A stretch of DNA of 10,320 nt from JBEBXQ01 sp040391535. GTDB taxonomy: Bacteria > Bacteroidota > Bacteroidia > Cytophagales > Spirosomataceae. Position numbers and translations under genes: made by a program. The DNA lies in contig JBEBXQ010000154.1 in the NCBI GenBank assembly GCA_040391535.1, positions 1-10,320 on the forward strand, read 5' to 3'. This document shows, in pieces, positions 1-7,553 of this stretch; position 1 is the stretch's first letter; each line of letters opens with the position of its first letter. The notes beneath the pieces are model-generated. The model made no database searches. It saw only the letters and a program-made list of their open reading frames with translations, and was not told the origin of the DNA.

Positions 1-252
1 AACTGACGGTAAAGGTTGATTTGCCTGACTGAAAAACCACTTCCGGATTCTGGTTGTAATTGTTCTGAAAGATATTTGATAAGAAAAGCTCCATAATCAG
101 CTCTGTCTTTTCCGTCTTGTTTCTCTTCAAAATACGCTTGCCGATAGCCAATACATCAGTGTCCGCTGATGGTACAACAGCGCGTACAGCCTTGTCTTTT
201 CACCGGGCTATAATGGCTTTCATATCCGTTATAATGTTTGGTCTACCGGCAT
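1..252 (-). pseudogene. Decayed DUF1016/PDDEXK nuclease (YhcG-like) gene, N-terminal part, cut by window edge
   Basis: Read on the minus strand, this stretch spells the DUF1016 N-terminal domain in pieces. An apparent start at 252-250 gives MPVDQTLY, then TDMKAIIAR and KDKAVRAV (from 229), YHQRTLMYW (174-148), IGKRI (145-131), and an open run from 128 to 1 containing EEKQDGKDRADYGAFLIKYL and GSGFSVRQINLYRQ. The family pattern (MYW-x-IGKRI-x-EEEQ-x-GK-x-RA-x-YG, then GSGFS-x-RQL-x-x-YRQ) is matched in order. The pieces lie in different frames: a base is missing near 230, a TGA stop lies at 202-200, the frame shifts near 175, and bases are missing near 147 and 129. Intact members are nuclease-like proteins of the PDDEXK superfamily, often found near defence or mobile genes. 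The C-terminal nuclease domain lies outside the window. So many lesions argue for an old, dead gene rather than sequencing error. It is unrelated in function to the locus that follows. Confidence 0.8.
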
Positions 253-360
253 ACTTACACTATTGATCCGCACTCAACAAAGATAGAAGTATAATGCAGG
301 GCCACTCCTGATCATTTCCTGAAATCCGAAACACTGGTGATCAATATAGGTATGTATCTC

Positions 361-374
361 TTTTTGTACAAAAA
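361..374. repeat. Perfect 14-bp palindrome (possible operator)
   Basis: The bases TTTTTGTACAAAAA equal their own reverse complement over all 14 positions. The core tetramer GTAC recurs 8 bases later (GTAC at 378-381). A palindrome of this kind in a non-coding region could be a binding site for a dimeric regulator. A run of T followed by A also forms easily by chance in AT-rich DNA, and it lies more than 300 bases before the sigma gene. What is seen is the symmetry; the operator role is inference. Confidence 0.3.
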
Positions 375-559
375 TAAGTACAATTTCAGCAACAGACAAG
401 TTTTGAAATGCCTGGGTAACGAATGGATTTTCACAGATCTGGAAAGCTCATGCAACTTCAGTATTCAATCATCATATAGTGCTGCTACAGAGTAAACGAC
501 CGGTATCATCCTCCCCTAAACCTTAACACTATCTTCATATCTGAACAACATTGACCATG

Positions 560-567
560 TACTTTTG
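560..567 (+). promoter_or_regulatory. Possible Bacteroidota -7 box upstream of the sigma factor gene
   Basis: The octamer TACTTTTG fits the Bacteroidota housekeeping -7 consensus TAnnTTTG. The matching -33 element (TTG about 19-21 bases upstream) is not clear: the nearest candidate is TTC at 534-536, 23 bases away. If used, the transcript leader would be about 110 bases. Weak evidence, from one box only. Confidence 0.2.
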
Positions 568-686
568 CCGTTCAAAAATACCGTCGGCTGATCCATGTCA
601 GAACAATCAAATAATTATTTAACCAAAATATATTAGTAATTCAATAAATCTTCCTTTACCTGATACATTAACCATCGAACAGATCA

Positions 687-1292
687 ATGCCTTCAGTGAT
701 AATGAGTGATGCGGAATTATGGAAAGAGTTAATGCAGAATAATGAAAAAGCATTTTCACTTCTCTTTAAGCGGTATTATCCGGTGCTGATGAATTATGGC
801 AAATCCATCACTACACATCACTATATGGTCGGGGATTGCATACAGGACGTTTTCGCAGATGTATGGAATTACAGGATGAACCTGCAGCAACCCGGGTCGG
901 TGAAAGCGTACCTGCTGGCAGGATTGAGAAAGCGGATTGCCCGGAAACTGGAAAGAGACCGGATTTTCACCAACAGCACCGGTATTGAGCAGATTGAATT
1001 CACAGCCTACTTTACGGTATTGGATCGGATGGTCATTGATGAGGAATTAACCCGGCAGACAGAATACCTGAATACACTGATCAATCAGCTTCCACCCCGT
1101 CAGAAAGAGGCGCTTTACCTCCGATATCATCAGCATTTGTCGATTGAAGAAATCGCAGAAACCCTGCAGATGAATTATCAGTCGGCAACCAATTTACTGC
1201 ATCGCGCGATCAAACAGCTGAGAAATTCGTGGAATGTTGAAAATCCTCACTTCCTCTGTTTGCTGGCATTTCTGTGCATTTCCCCTATGTGA
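687..1292 (+). CDS. ECF (extracytoplasmic function) RNA polymerase sigma-70 factor, Bacteroidetes expansion type
   Basis: This is a cytoplasmic sigma factor that directs RNA polymerase to target promoters when freed from its anti-sigma partner. Region 2 spans about residues 23-90 (FKRYYPVLMNYG, then GDCIQDVFADVW, the core-binding and -10 recognition helices). Region 4 spans about 128-180 (INQLPPRQKEAL, then the helix-turn-helix LSIEEIAETLQMNYQSATNL and the closing HRAIKQLR). There is no region 1 or 3, and 201 residues is normal for ECF factors. The protein ends in a short hydrophobic tail (FLCLLAFLCIS, 189-199). A second start at 702 (MSDAELWKEL) resembles the usual N-terminus of relatives and may be the true one; no Shine-Dalgarno sequence decides between them. 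The fecR gene follows after 94 bases, the usual partner order. The inferred target is the susC-susD-sulfatase operon downstream. Family assignment is firm; the regulon is inferred from position. Confidence 0.93.
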   Translation: MPSVIMSDAELWKELMQNNEKAFSLLFKRYYPVLMNYGKSITTHHYMVGDCIQDVFADVWNYRMNLQQPGSVKAYLLAGLRKRIARKLERDRIFTNSTGIEQIEFTAYFTVLDRMVIDEELTRQTEYLNTLINQLPPRQKEALYLRYHQHLSIEEIAETLQMNYQSATNLLHRAIKQLRNSWNVENPHFLCLLAFLCISPM

Positions 1293-1386
1293 TTTTCTTT
1301 ACCAGAAATCATTTTCCAAACATTTTATCCCTGAGGTGAGTATTGAAAAAAATACCTGTCCTCTACCCTATCAGAACCCATAAACT

Positions 1387-2457
1387 ATGCAACGCGAATT
1401 TTACCAGACTGTGGATGATTTTTTACTGGACCCTTCCTTTCAGCGATGGGTACGGGAAGGTATTGATGAAGATGGCTGGCAATTATGGATGAAGCAGGAA
1501 CCTGCAAATCTCCATCTGGCCAGAGAGGCATACTCACTCATCGCGGCAATGGGACTGAAATCCTTTCCGGTTTCAGAAACCGAAACAGAAGCTGCCTTGC
1601 TGGATACCTGGGAGAAAATCTCCGGCACAAATAACGTACCCAAGAAAACGTCTCTTTCGCAACGCCTCCGATGGCCTTTTGCAGCAGCGGTGGCGCTGAT
1701 ATCAGGTATCGGGCTTGTCTGGCAGCTCAGACAGCAGCCTCAGCAGGTAAGCTTATCGGAAGAACATTATGCCGGAAAGACCATCACGAAGCAATATAAT
1801 TCAACAAAGGAACCCTTGCTCATCACGCTGGAAGACGGCAGTTCTCTGCTGCTGCAACCCGGCAGCCAGATCAGCTATCCTGATCATTTTGATAAGGCGG
1901 AAAGAAAGGTGACGCTCAGTGGTGAAGCTTTTTTTGAAATCAGTAAAAACCCTTCCCGCCCCTTTCTGGTATATGCCAGTGAAACAGTTACACGCGTAGT
2001 AGGAACCAGCTTCAGAATCAAAGCTTACGAGCATCAGCCTGCAGTGGAAATTATCGTCAGAACGGGGCAGGTGAAGGTTTCTTCGCTCAATCAAACGGAT
2101 TCAGATACGGTACAGGAAATAGCTTTGCACCCTAACGAATCGATCAAATTTGTCAGGAATCAGGCTGTTTTTGAAAAACCCGTTATTGCTAAACCTGCTT
2201 CTCTGGTACCGATTGAGCAGCTGCAGTTTGATTTCACAGATACGCCGGTGAGTAAAATATTTGAAACGATAGAACTGGCTTATGGTTTAAAAATTCATTA
2301 CCCTGAAGACCTGTTGAAAGACTGCTATCTTTCAACTTCTCTGGCTGATGAACCGCTGCCGCAGAAACTGAAGATCATCTCAGAAAGTCTGGGCGGACAA
2401 ACCCATTATCAGATAAGTGAAGATCAGATTACTATTTTTTCTAACGGATGTAACTAA
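1387..2457 (+). CDS. FecR-family anti-sigma factor with DUF4974 C-terminal domain
   Basis: This is an inner-membrane anti-sigma factor that holds the neighbouring ECF sigma factor in the cytoplasm and listens to the outer-membrane transporter from the periplasm. Residues 1-90 form a cytoplasmic N-terminal part of the kind that binds sigma. One membrane helix lies at about 96-114 (WPFAAAVALISGIGLVWQL). The FecR domain covers about 130-232: ITLEDGSSLLLQPGS, then ISYPDHF, then VTLSGEAFFEISKNPSRPF, then VVGTSFRIKAY, all typical of the family. A DUF4974-like domain covers about 275-352 (LQFDFTDTPVSKIFETIELAYGL), and the protein ends in a Cys close to the C-terminus, as many Bacteroidota FecR proteins do. 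The length of 356 residues is normal. It lies between the sigma gene and an STN-bearing susC, the standard order for trans-envelope signalling. The start at 1387 fits the family; no strong ribosome binding site is visible. Confidence 0.94.
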   Translation: MQREFYQTVDDFLLDPSFQRWVREGIDEDGWQLWMKQEPANLHLAREAYSLIAAMGLKSFPVSETETEAALLDTWEKISGTNNVPKKTSLSQRLRWPFAAAVALISGIGLVWQLRQQPQQVSLSEEHYAGKTITKQYNSTKEPLLITLEDGSSLLLQPGSQISYPDHFDKAERKVTLSGEAFFEISKNPSRPFLVYASETVTRVVGTSFRIKAYEHQPAVEIIVRTGQVKVSSLNQTDSDTVQEIALHPNESIKFVRNQAVFEKPVIAKPASLVPIEQLQFDFTDTPVSKIFETIELAYGLKIHYPEDLLKDCYLSTSLADEPLPQKLKIISESLGGQTHYQISEDQITIFSNGCN

Positions 2458-2493
2458 CCTTATGCCTATGCCATAATACCTGAAAACCAAAAA

Positions 2494-2522
2494 GCGCCGA
2501 TGTGCTGCTACACAATCGACGC
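2494..2522 (+). promoter_or_regulatory. Hairpin in the fecR-susC gap (leader element or weak terminator)
   Basis: Arms 2494-2504 (GCGCCGATGTG) and 2511-2522 (CACAATCGACGC) pair over 10 base pairs, with one C-A mismatch, one bulged A at 2514 and a six-base loop CTGCTA. No T tract follows, so it is not a classic intrinsic terminator. It sits about 65 bases ahead of the susC start and may lie in the susC leader RNA. Pairing is seen directly; the role is inference. Confidence 0.4.
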
Positions 2523-2525
2523 CGT

Positions 2526-2573
2526 AATTTCCGCCAATGATTTCTCATCCTTCTGCTAAAGGTACCGGAAATT
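2526..2573 (+). repeat. Second inverted repeat just ahead of susC
   Basis: AATTTCCG at 2526-2533 is exactly complementary to CGGAAATT at 2566-2573, giving an 8-bp stem around a 32-base loop. It directly follows the hairpin at 2494-2522 and ends 13 bases before the annotated susC start. The two stems together fill most of the 129-base gap. The long loop makes it less certain as a folded structure. Confidence 0.3.
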
Positions 2574-2586
2574 CATTGCTCTCAAC

Positions 2587-5500
2587 ATGGATCAGTATCG
2601 AACAAATCATTCCAAAACTATGAAAAAATCTTTGACCACCAAACGATTATACTACCAGATCGTGTCCAAGTCAATGCAACAACTCTTTCTGGCGCTTCTT
2701 TTCGCCGGTCTTGCCATAGGCGCTCCGGCAAGCGGACAGAATATCCTGGATAAGAAAATAAACTTCCGGGCGGAAGGTATTACCCTTCAAAGAGCACTGG
2801 AACAACTGGAAATAGCTGAGAAAATCAAATTTTCATACAATTCCAGAACCATTCCGCTGAAAAGAAAAGTGTATGTAAGCAGTCAGAACCAGACCTTTTC
2901 TACCGTACTCAATCAATTACTGACACCACTGGATATCAGCTACAAACAGGTTGGCAATCAGATTGTTCTCAGAAAGGAAGATGCGGTTGCTCCGGAAATA
3001 AATACCATCGCCAATCCGGTTGGCTCAGAAAATATACAGCAGACTACTGACCGCACCATTACCGGAACGGTGCGGGATGAGTCGGGTGAGACTTTACCCG
3101 GTGTTAATATTGTTGCTAAAGGTTCACAGCGGGGAACCATCAGCGATACGGATGGAAAGTTCACGCTCAGTCTTTCAGACAACGATGCAGCTCTGGTTTT
3201 TTCTTTTGTCGGTTATCTTACACAGGAAGTTACGGTCAGTAACCAGAGCAGCCTCGAGGTAAAGCTAATGACGGATAACAAGTCGCTGGAGGAAGTGGTC
3301 GTAGTTGGATACGGAACGGTCAAAAAGAGTGACCTGACGGGTGCGGTTTCTGAAATCAGCAGTAAAACGATCAAAGATCTGCCTGTAGCATCCATTGACC
3401 AGAAACTGGTTGGGCAGGTTGCCGGGGTTCAGATCCAGCAGGTATCCGGTGCTCCCGGTGCCGGAACTTCTGTCAAAATCAGAGGCAGCGGCTCCCTGGG
3501 CGCAGGTAACGAACCTTTGTATGTCATTGATGGGATGCCTTATTCATCCGGATTGAATCAAAGCATCAACCCTTTGACTTTTATCAATCCGAATGATATT
3601 GAAAAAATCACCATTCTGAAGGACGCGTCATCCACTGCTATTTATGGTTCACGCGGTGCGAACGGTGTCATTATGATTACGACTAAAAATCCGGGGAAAA
3701 ACAGTAGTCAGGTTAACTTCTCGTCCTATGCCGGTTTTCAGAGCATCCCGCAGAAAGGCCGTCCTGAAATGCTGAATGCCAGGGAATTCGCTGAATACCA
3801 GCGTGACCGTATTGATTATGTAGTGCGAAGCAGAGAAAACAGGGCAGCCACGATTGACGATTATCCACTGGAGTACCGTGATCTGGATAAACTGAATAAT
3901 ACAGGTACCAACTGGTACGACCTGATTCTGCAGAATGCCTTTATTCAGGATCATAATTTTGATATCCAGAAAGGAATGGGAAATTCACGGTTCAATTTCG
4001 GCTTTGGTTATTACAGTCAGGAAGGAACTATCCGGCAAACCGGCATCAAACGCTATTCGGCCAATTTCGGATTTCAAAGTGAAATTCTGAAAAATGTAAC
4101 CCTGCACGCCAACCTGAGGCCAACATTCATTGACCAGGATCGTGCGGTAACGGGTGCCAGCCGTGACACTGATGTAACCGGTATTTCGCTGTGGGCCAAC
4201 CCCGTCATGTCGCCTTATGACGATAACGGGAACCTGAAACCCTATATCACCACGCCAGCAAGCATTTACAACACTACCTGGAGCTTTGCCAATCCTTTGT
4301 TTATTCTTCAGGAAAGCAAACGTAATTATCAGGAAATCCGTAACCTGGGAAATGCCGCACTGGAATGGAAACCCATTGAAAATCTGACACTCCGGAGCGC
4401 ACTCAGTACTGTCGTTTCTCTTTCGGGGTATAACCAGTATATTCCGAGCACCATCGGAAGTTCCAATAACCCTCCGGCTCCCGGCCGCGGGGCGTCTAAC
4501 CGCTCTTATGGCAATAGCTTTAACTGGCTGATTGAAAATACAGCTTCTTACACAAAGGCTTTTCATGAGCATAATTTCAGTGTGCTGGCCGGATATACCA
4601 CGCAGAAATCTTCCGGAAACAGCATGAGCCTGAATGCCGGACCTTATGCCAACGATCTGATTCAGACCATCAATGCCGCACCGGGCATTACGTCCTGGGG
4701 CGAATCCGTGGAAACCTGGAGTATGATTTCATACCTGGGTCGTCTGAACTATTCCTACAAAGACCGGTATCTGTTTACGGCCACCCTGCGCAGTGACGGC
4801 TCTTCCAGGTTCGGTACCAGTAACCGGTACGCGCTTTTCCCGTCGGCAGCGGTTGCCTGGAAACTCTCGGATGAAGAATTCTTCAAAGCGATTCCTGCCG
4901 TTGATCACATGAAACTGCGTGCCAGCTACGGTAAAAGCGGTAACAACAATATCGGTAATTACTCTCATTTGTCAAACGTAAACATGGGCCAGTATGTGTT
5001 TAACAACAACACGGTTTCGACGGCCACGGTGAGTTTATTCAACCCTTTCCTGGGATGGGAAGAATCCGAGCAGATTGACCTGGGCCTTGAAACGGCTCTT
5101 TTTAAAGGGAAACTCGCCGTTACTGCCGATTTCTACCATCGCAAAAGTGTCAATATGCTGCTGAATGACGTGATCCCGGCCATTACCGGTTTCAATAACC
5201 AGCTGGTCAATAAAGGAAACGTGCGGAACCGCGGGATAGAACTGGGTATTGACGCCACTCCGGTTTCACGCGAACTGACCTGGGATATTAATTTCAATAT
5301 CGCTTTCAACCGTAACAAAATCCTGGCTACTAACGAAAACAACGACCGGATTCTTTCCGGCAACATGGACGGAAGGCCTACCAACGTCTCCATTGTTGGC
5401 AAACCGATCGGACAGTTCTATGGTTTTGTACTGGAAGGAGTTTATTCTCAGGCTGATATGGATAACCCTGAAGTTGCCAAGTATCCGGGTGCTACAGCCG

Positions 5501-6084
5501 GTTATCCGAAATACAAAGACCTGAACGGGGATGGTGTGATTAATGAAATACTGGATTATACAGATCTCGGCAGTCCGCATCCTGACTTTATCTACGGCCT
5601 TTCCAACCGGCTTACTTATAAAAGATTTGATCTGGCAGTCAATATGAATGGCCAGTCCGGCGGTTATATCATGAACGGTATGCGCCAGACCATCGACAAC
5701 CTGCAGGGTTTCTTCAATATCGGGAAAGAATGGGCTAACCGCTGGAGAAGTGATGAAAATCCGGGAGACGGTATCCACGCTTTCGGTCCCAATTCCGTAC
5801 ACCGGGTCAATGATAAACTATGGCTTGAAAATGCTTCTTATCTCCGGATTACGAACCTTACGCTGGGGTATAATATCCCGTCAGGTGTTTTTGGCCGGAA
5901 AGAGTATTTCCGTAATCTGCGGGTTTATATGAGCGTACAGAATCTGGCAACATTTACCAGATATACCGGGGCTAATCCGGAAGGACAGGCGACAAACATG
6001 GATAATACGCTGGTACCAGGTTATGATATGGGAAGCTATCCTATCCCGCGCACCATCACCGCCGGCCTTAACATTCAGTTTTAA
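2587..6084 (+). CDS. SusC/RagA-type TonB-dependent outer-membrane transporter with N-terminal STN signalling domain
   Basis: This is the outer-membrane barrel that imports glycan fragments, powered by TonB and working with the SusD lid encoded next. Order: signal peptide (about 1-50, hydrophobic LFLALLFAGLAIGAPASG); STN (secretin and TonB N-terminus) domain about 56-128 (INFRAEGITLQRALEQLE, ending QVGNQIVLRK); carboxypeptidase-regulatory-like domain about 157-229 (ITGTVRDESGETLPGVNIVAKG); TonB-box-like EEVVVVGYGT at 235-244; plug about 245-367 with LYVIDGMP (311-318) and KDASSTAIYGSRGANGVIMI; then the beta-barrel, with a calcium-binding-like DLNGDGVIN loop near 978 and a terminal Phe as in outer-membrane barrels. 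The 1165 residues are normal for a SusC with STN. The STN domain predicts signalling to the upstream FecR. An internal start at 2620 (MKKSLTTKRLYY) gives an equally good signal peptide and is a real alternative. SusD follows after 20 bases. Confidence 0.96.
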   Translation: MDQYRTNHSKTMKKSLTTKRLYYQIVSKSMQQLFLALLFAGLAIGAPASGQNILDKKINFRAEGITLQRALEQLEIAEKIKFSYNSRTIPLKRKVYVSSQNQTFSTVLNQLLTPLDISYKQVGNQIVLRKEDAVAPEINTIANPVGSENIQQTTDRTITGTVRDESGETLPGVNIVAKGSQRGTISDTDGKFTLSLSDNDAALVFSFVGYLTQEVTVSNQSSLEVKLMTDNKSLEEVVVVGYGTVKKSDLTGAVSEISSKTIKDLPVASIDQKLVGQVAGVQIQQVSGAPGAGTSVKIRGSGSLGAGNEPLYVIDGMPYSSGLNQSINPLTFINPNDIEKITILKDASSTAIYGSRGANGVIMITTKNPGKNSSQVNFSSYAGFQSIPQKGRPEMLNAREFAEYQRDRIDYVVRSRENRAATIDDYPLEYRDLDKLNNTGTNWYDLILQNAFIQDHNFDIQKGMGNSRFNFGFGYYSQEGTIRQTGIKRYSANFGFQSEILKNVTLHANLRPTFIDQDRAVTGASRDTDVTGISLWANPVMSPYDDNGNLKPYITTPASIYNTTWSFANPLFILQESKRNYQEIRNLGNAALEWKPIENLTLRSALSTVVSLSGYNQYIPSTIGSSNNPPAPGRGASNRSYGNSFNWLIENTASYTKAFHEHNFSVLAGYTTQKSSGNSMSLNAGPYANDLIQTINAAPGITSWGESVETWSMISYLGRLNYSYKDRYLFTATLRSDGSSRFGTSNRYALFPSAAVAWKLSDEEFFKAIPAVDHMKLRASYGKSGNNNIGNYSHLSNVNMGQYVFNNNTVSTATVSLFNPFLGWEESEQIDLGLETALFKGKLAVTADFYHRKSVNMLLNDVIPAITGFNNQLVNKGNVRNRGIELGIDATPVSRELTWDINFNIAFNRNKILATNENNDRILSGNMDGRPTNVSIVGKPIGQFYGFVLEGVYSQADMDNPEVAKYPGATAGYPKYKDLNGDGVINEILDYTDLGSPHPDFIYGLSNRLTYKRFDLAVNMNGQSGGYIMNGMRQTIDNLQGFFNIGKEWANRWRSDENPGDGIHAFGPNSVHRVNDKLWLENASYLRITNLTLGYNIPSGVFGRKEYFRNLRVYMSVQNLATFTRYTGANPEGQATNMDNTLVPGYDMGSYPIPRTITAGLNIQF

Positions 6085-6104
6085 TTTTCTTAAAGCAGCA
6101 GATC

Positions 6105-7541
6105 ATGAAAAGAATAATAATAGCAGGACTGGTATTTGGCTTATATTCCTGCTCAGGGGATTTTCTGAATATTTATCCTGAAACAAGCCTTAATGAAGGT
6201 AACTTCTATAAATCTGATGAGGAAATCGTCACGCTGGTCAATGGATGCTACACCGCGCTGAGGGATCTTGAAAAAAGTACGCACTGGATTATTTCTGAAT
6301 TAAAATCAGACGTGCTGGATCAGCAAACCAGCAGCGTGGCAGGCAATTTCACCACCAGCAGAATGGACGAGGTCATCGCAGGTGCTGATAACATTGCCCT
6401 TGACGATTTCTGGAATTTTTCGTACAAAGGCATTTACAATTGCAATAAAGCCATTTCCGTCCTGGAAAACGGTTCGCATACCTGGAGTAACCCGGCCCTG
6501 CAAAACCGGTCGGCCGGTGAAGTTTATTTCCTCCGGGCTTTGTATTACTTCAACCTGGTTCGTCAGTTTGGCGATGTACCGATGGTCACTGTACCGGTGA
6601 CCGGAATTGAAGCCGTTCATATCAAGAGATCACCGGCAGCAGAGATTTATAGTCTGATTACAGACGATCTGACCAAAGCACAGACCGCTTTACAGTCCTC
6701 CGCCGGAACAGAAGAAAACGGCCGGGTAAATTACGAAGCAGCGCTGGGATTATCAGGCAAAGTATTTCTTACCATCAAAAACAATGAAGCTGCGGAAGCT
6801 GTACTGAAAAAAGTGATTGATTCAGGGAAATTTACCCTGTTACCTGATTATAAAGATCTCTTTGATCCGGCCAGTAAGGATTTTAAAGAAACTTTGTTTT
6901 CAGTGCAGTACTCTGAAGCTGCGGCAGCCTTATCAAACCAGTTTATCTTCTTCAATGCGCCCTACACGTCCAAAGGAGAGGTGACAAACCGTCCGAATAT
7001 TGCGCTGGCACTGGCCGGAAATATGAGCCCGACCACCGATCTGATTGCGGCTTTTGAACCTGGCGACAAACGTAAATCGGTTTCCATTGCTTACTGGAAC
7101 GGCCCGGGATGGAATGGCGTTGTGGCTGATATTCCTTATTGTGCAAAATACAAGGCTCCCCAGACTGCAGCCCTGAACTGGTGCGGAGATAATTTCCCTG
7201 TCCTTCGTTATTCCGACATTCTGCTGATGTATGCTGAAGTGCTCAATAACCTGAACCGCACTACGGAGGCCGCCGGTTATGTAAGCCAGGTCAGAGCACG
7301 TGCAGGACTTACTTCGGACATTTCAGGATTATCAAAAAATGAGCTTGATTTGCTGATTGAAAAGGAAAGAATGCTGGAATTCTGTTTTGAGAACCAACGC
7401 TGGTATGACCTGGTCAGAAGAGGGCGCGCGCTGGAAGTGATGCGGGCCCACGGAAAAGACATGCCTGATAACCAGGTACTGGCCGCCATTCCGAGTGAAC
7501 AGATTTTAATTAATAAACTTGAGCAGAATACAGGCTACTAA
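6105..7541 (+). CDS. SusD/RagB-family glycan-binding outer-membrane lipoprotein
   Basis: This is the surface lipoprotein that binds the glycan and forms the hinged lid over the SusC barrel. A short signal peptide ends in LYSC, giving lipidated Cys16; Tyr in the lipobox is slightly unusual. It is followed by the family start DFLNIYPETS and the segment EIVTLVNGCYTALRD (about 41-54). The TPR-like core has the hallmark GEVYFLRALYYFNLVRQFGDVPM (about 138-160). The C-terminal SusD_RagB part shows LRYSDILLMYAEVLNNLN (367-384), EKERMLEFCFENQRWYDLVR (419-438) and a final INKLEQNTGY, close to the family's usual ending. The 478 residues are within the usual range. The gene is translationally close to susC (20 bases) and to the first sulfatase (12 bases), so all are probably one transcript. 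The substrate cannot be read from the sequence; the sulfatases next door suggest a sulfated glycan. Confidence 0.96.
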   Translation: MKRIIIAGLVFGLYSCSGDFLNIYPETSLNEGNFYKSDEEIVTLVNGCYTALRDLEKSTHWIISELKSDVLDQQTSSVAGNFTTSRMDEVIAGADNIALDDFWNFSYKGIYNCNKAISVLENGSHTWSNPALQNRSAGEVYFLRALYYFNLVRQFGDVPMVTVPVTGIEAVHIKRSPAAEIYSLITDDLTKAQTALQSSAGTEENGRVNYEAALGLSGKVFLTIKNNEAAEAVLKKVIDSGKFTLLPDYKDLFDPASKDFKETLFSVQYSEAAAALSNQFIFFNAPYTSKGEVTNRPNIALALAGNMSPTTDLIAAFEPGDKRKSVSIAYWNGPGWNGVVADIPYCAKYKAPQTAALNWCGDNFPVLRYSDILLMYAEVLNNLNRTTEAAGYVSQVRARAGLTSDISGLSKNELDLLIEKERMLEFCFENQRWYDLVRRGRALEVMRAHGKDMPDNQVLAAIPSEQILINKLEQNTGY

Positions 7542-7553
7542 AATCTGAAAGTA

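Larger units (their letters stand above)
253..686. other. Intergenic region upstream of the sigma factor gene, no convincing gene
   Basis: I see no supported gene here on either strand. The longest plus-strand reading from an ATG, 352-495, is 47 codons with no recognisable family and overlaps a palindrome. The segment separates the decayed minus-strand nuclease from the plus-strand sigma factor, so it should carry the sigma gene's promoter. The last part (about 605-665) is rich in A and T, as is usual just ahead of Bacteroidota genes. It also holds the palindrome at 361-374 and a TAnnTTTG-like box at 560-567. Confidence 0.6.

Noticed and set aside
352..495. 47-codon plus-strand reading frame from ATG at 352
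   Set aside because: No recognisable family, no ribosome binding site, overlaps a palindrome, and its composition looks like non-coding AT-rich DNA.
1330..1365. Small inverted repeat (GTATT, loop GAAAAA, AATAC) between sigma and fecR genes as a terminator
   Set aside because: Only a 5-bp AT-rich stem and no T tract; too weak to call, and the two genes are probably co-transcribed.
3985..4572. 195-codon minus-strand open frame inside susC
   Set aside because: It is the antisense shadow of a strongly supported SusC barrel segment; the translation has no domain and a Cys/Arg/Val-rich shadow composition.
5266..5802. 178-codon minus-strand open frame inside susC
   Set aside because: Antisense to conserved SusC barrel sequence with no motif or regulatory sequence of its own.
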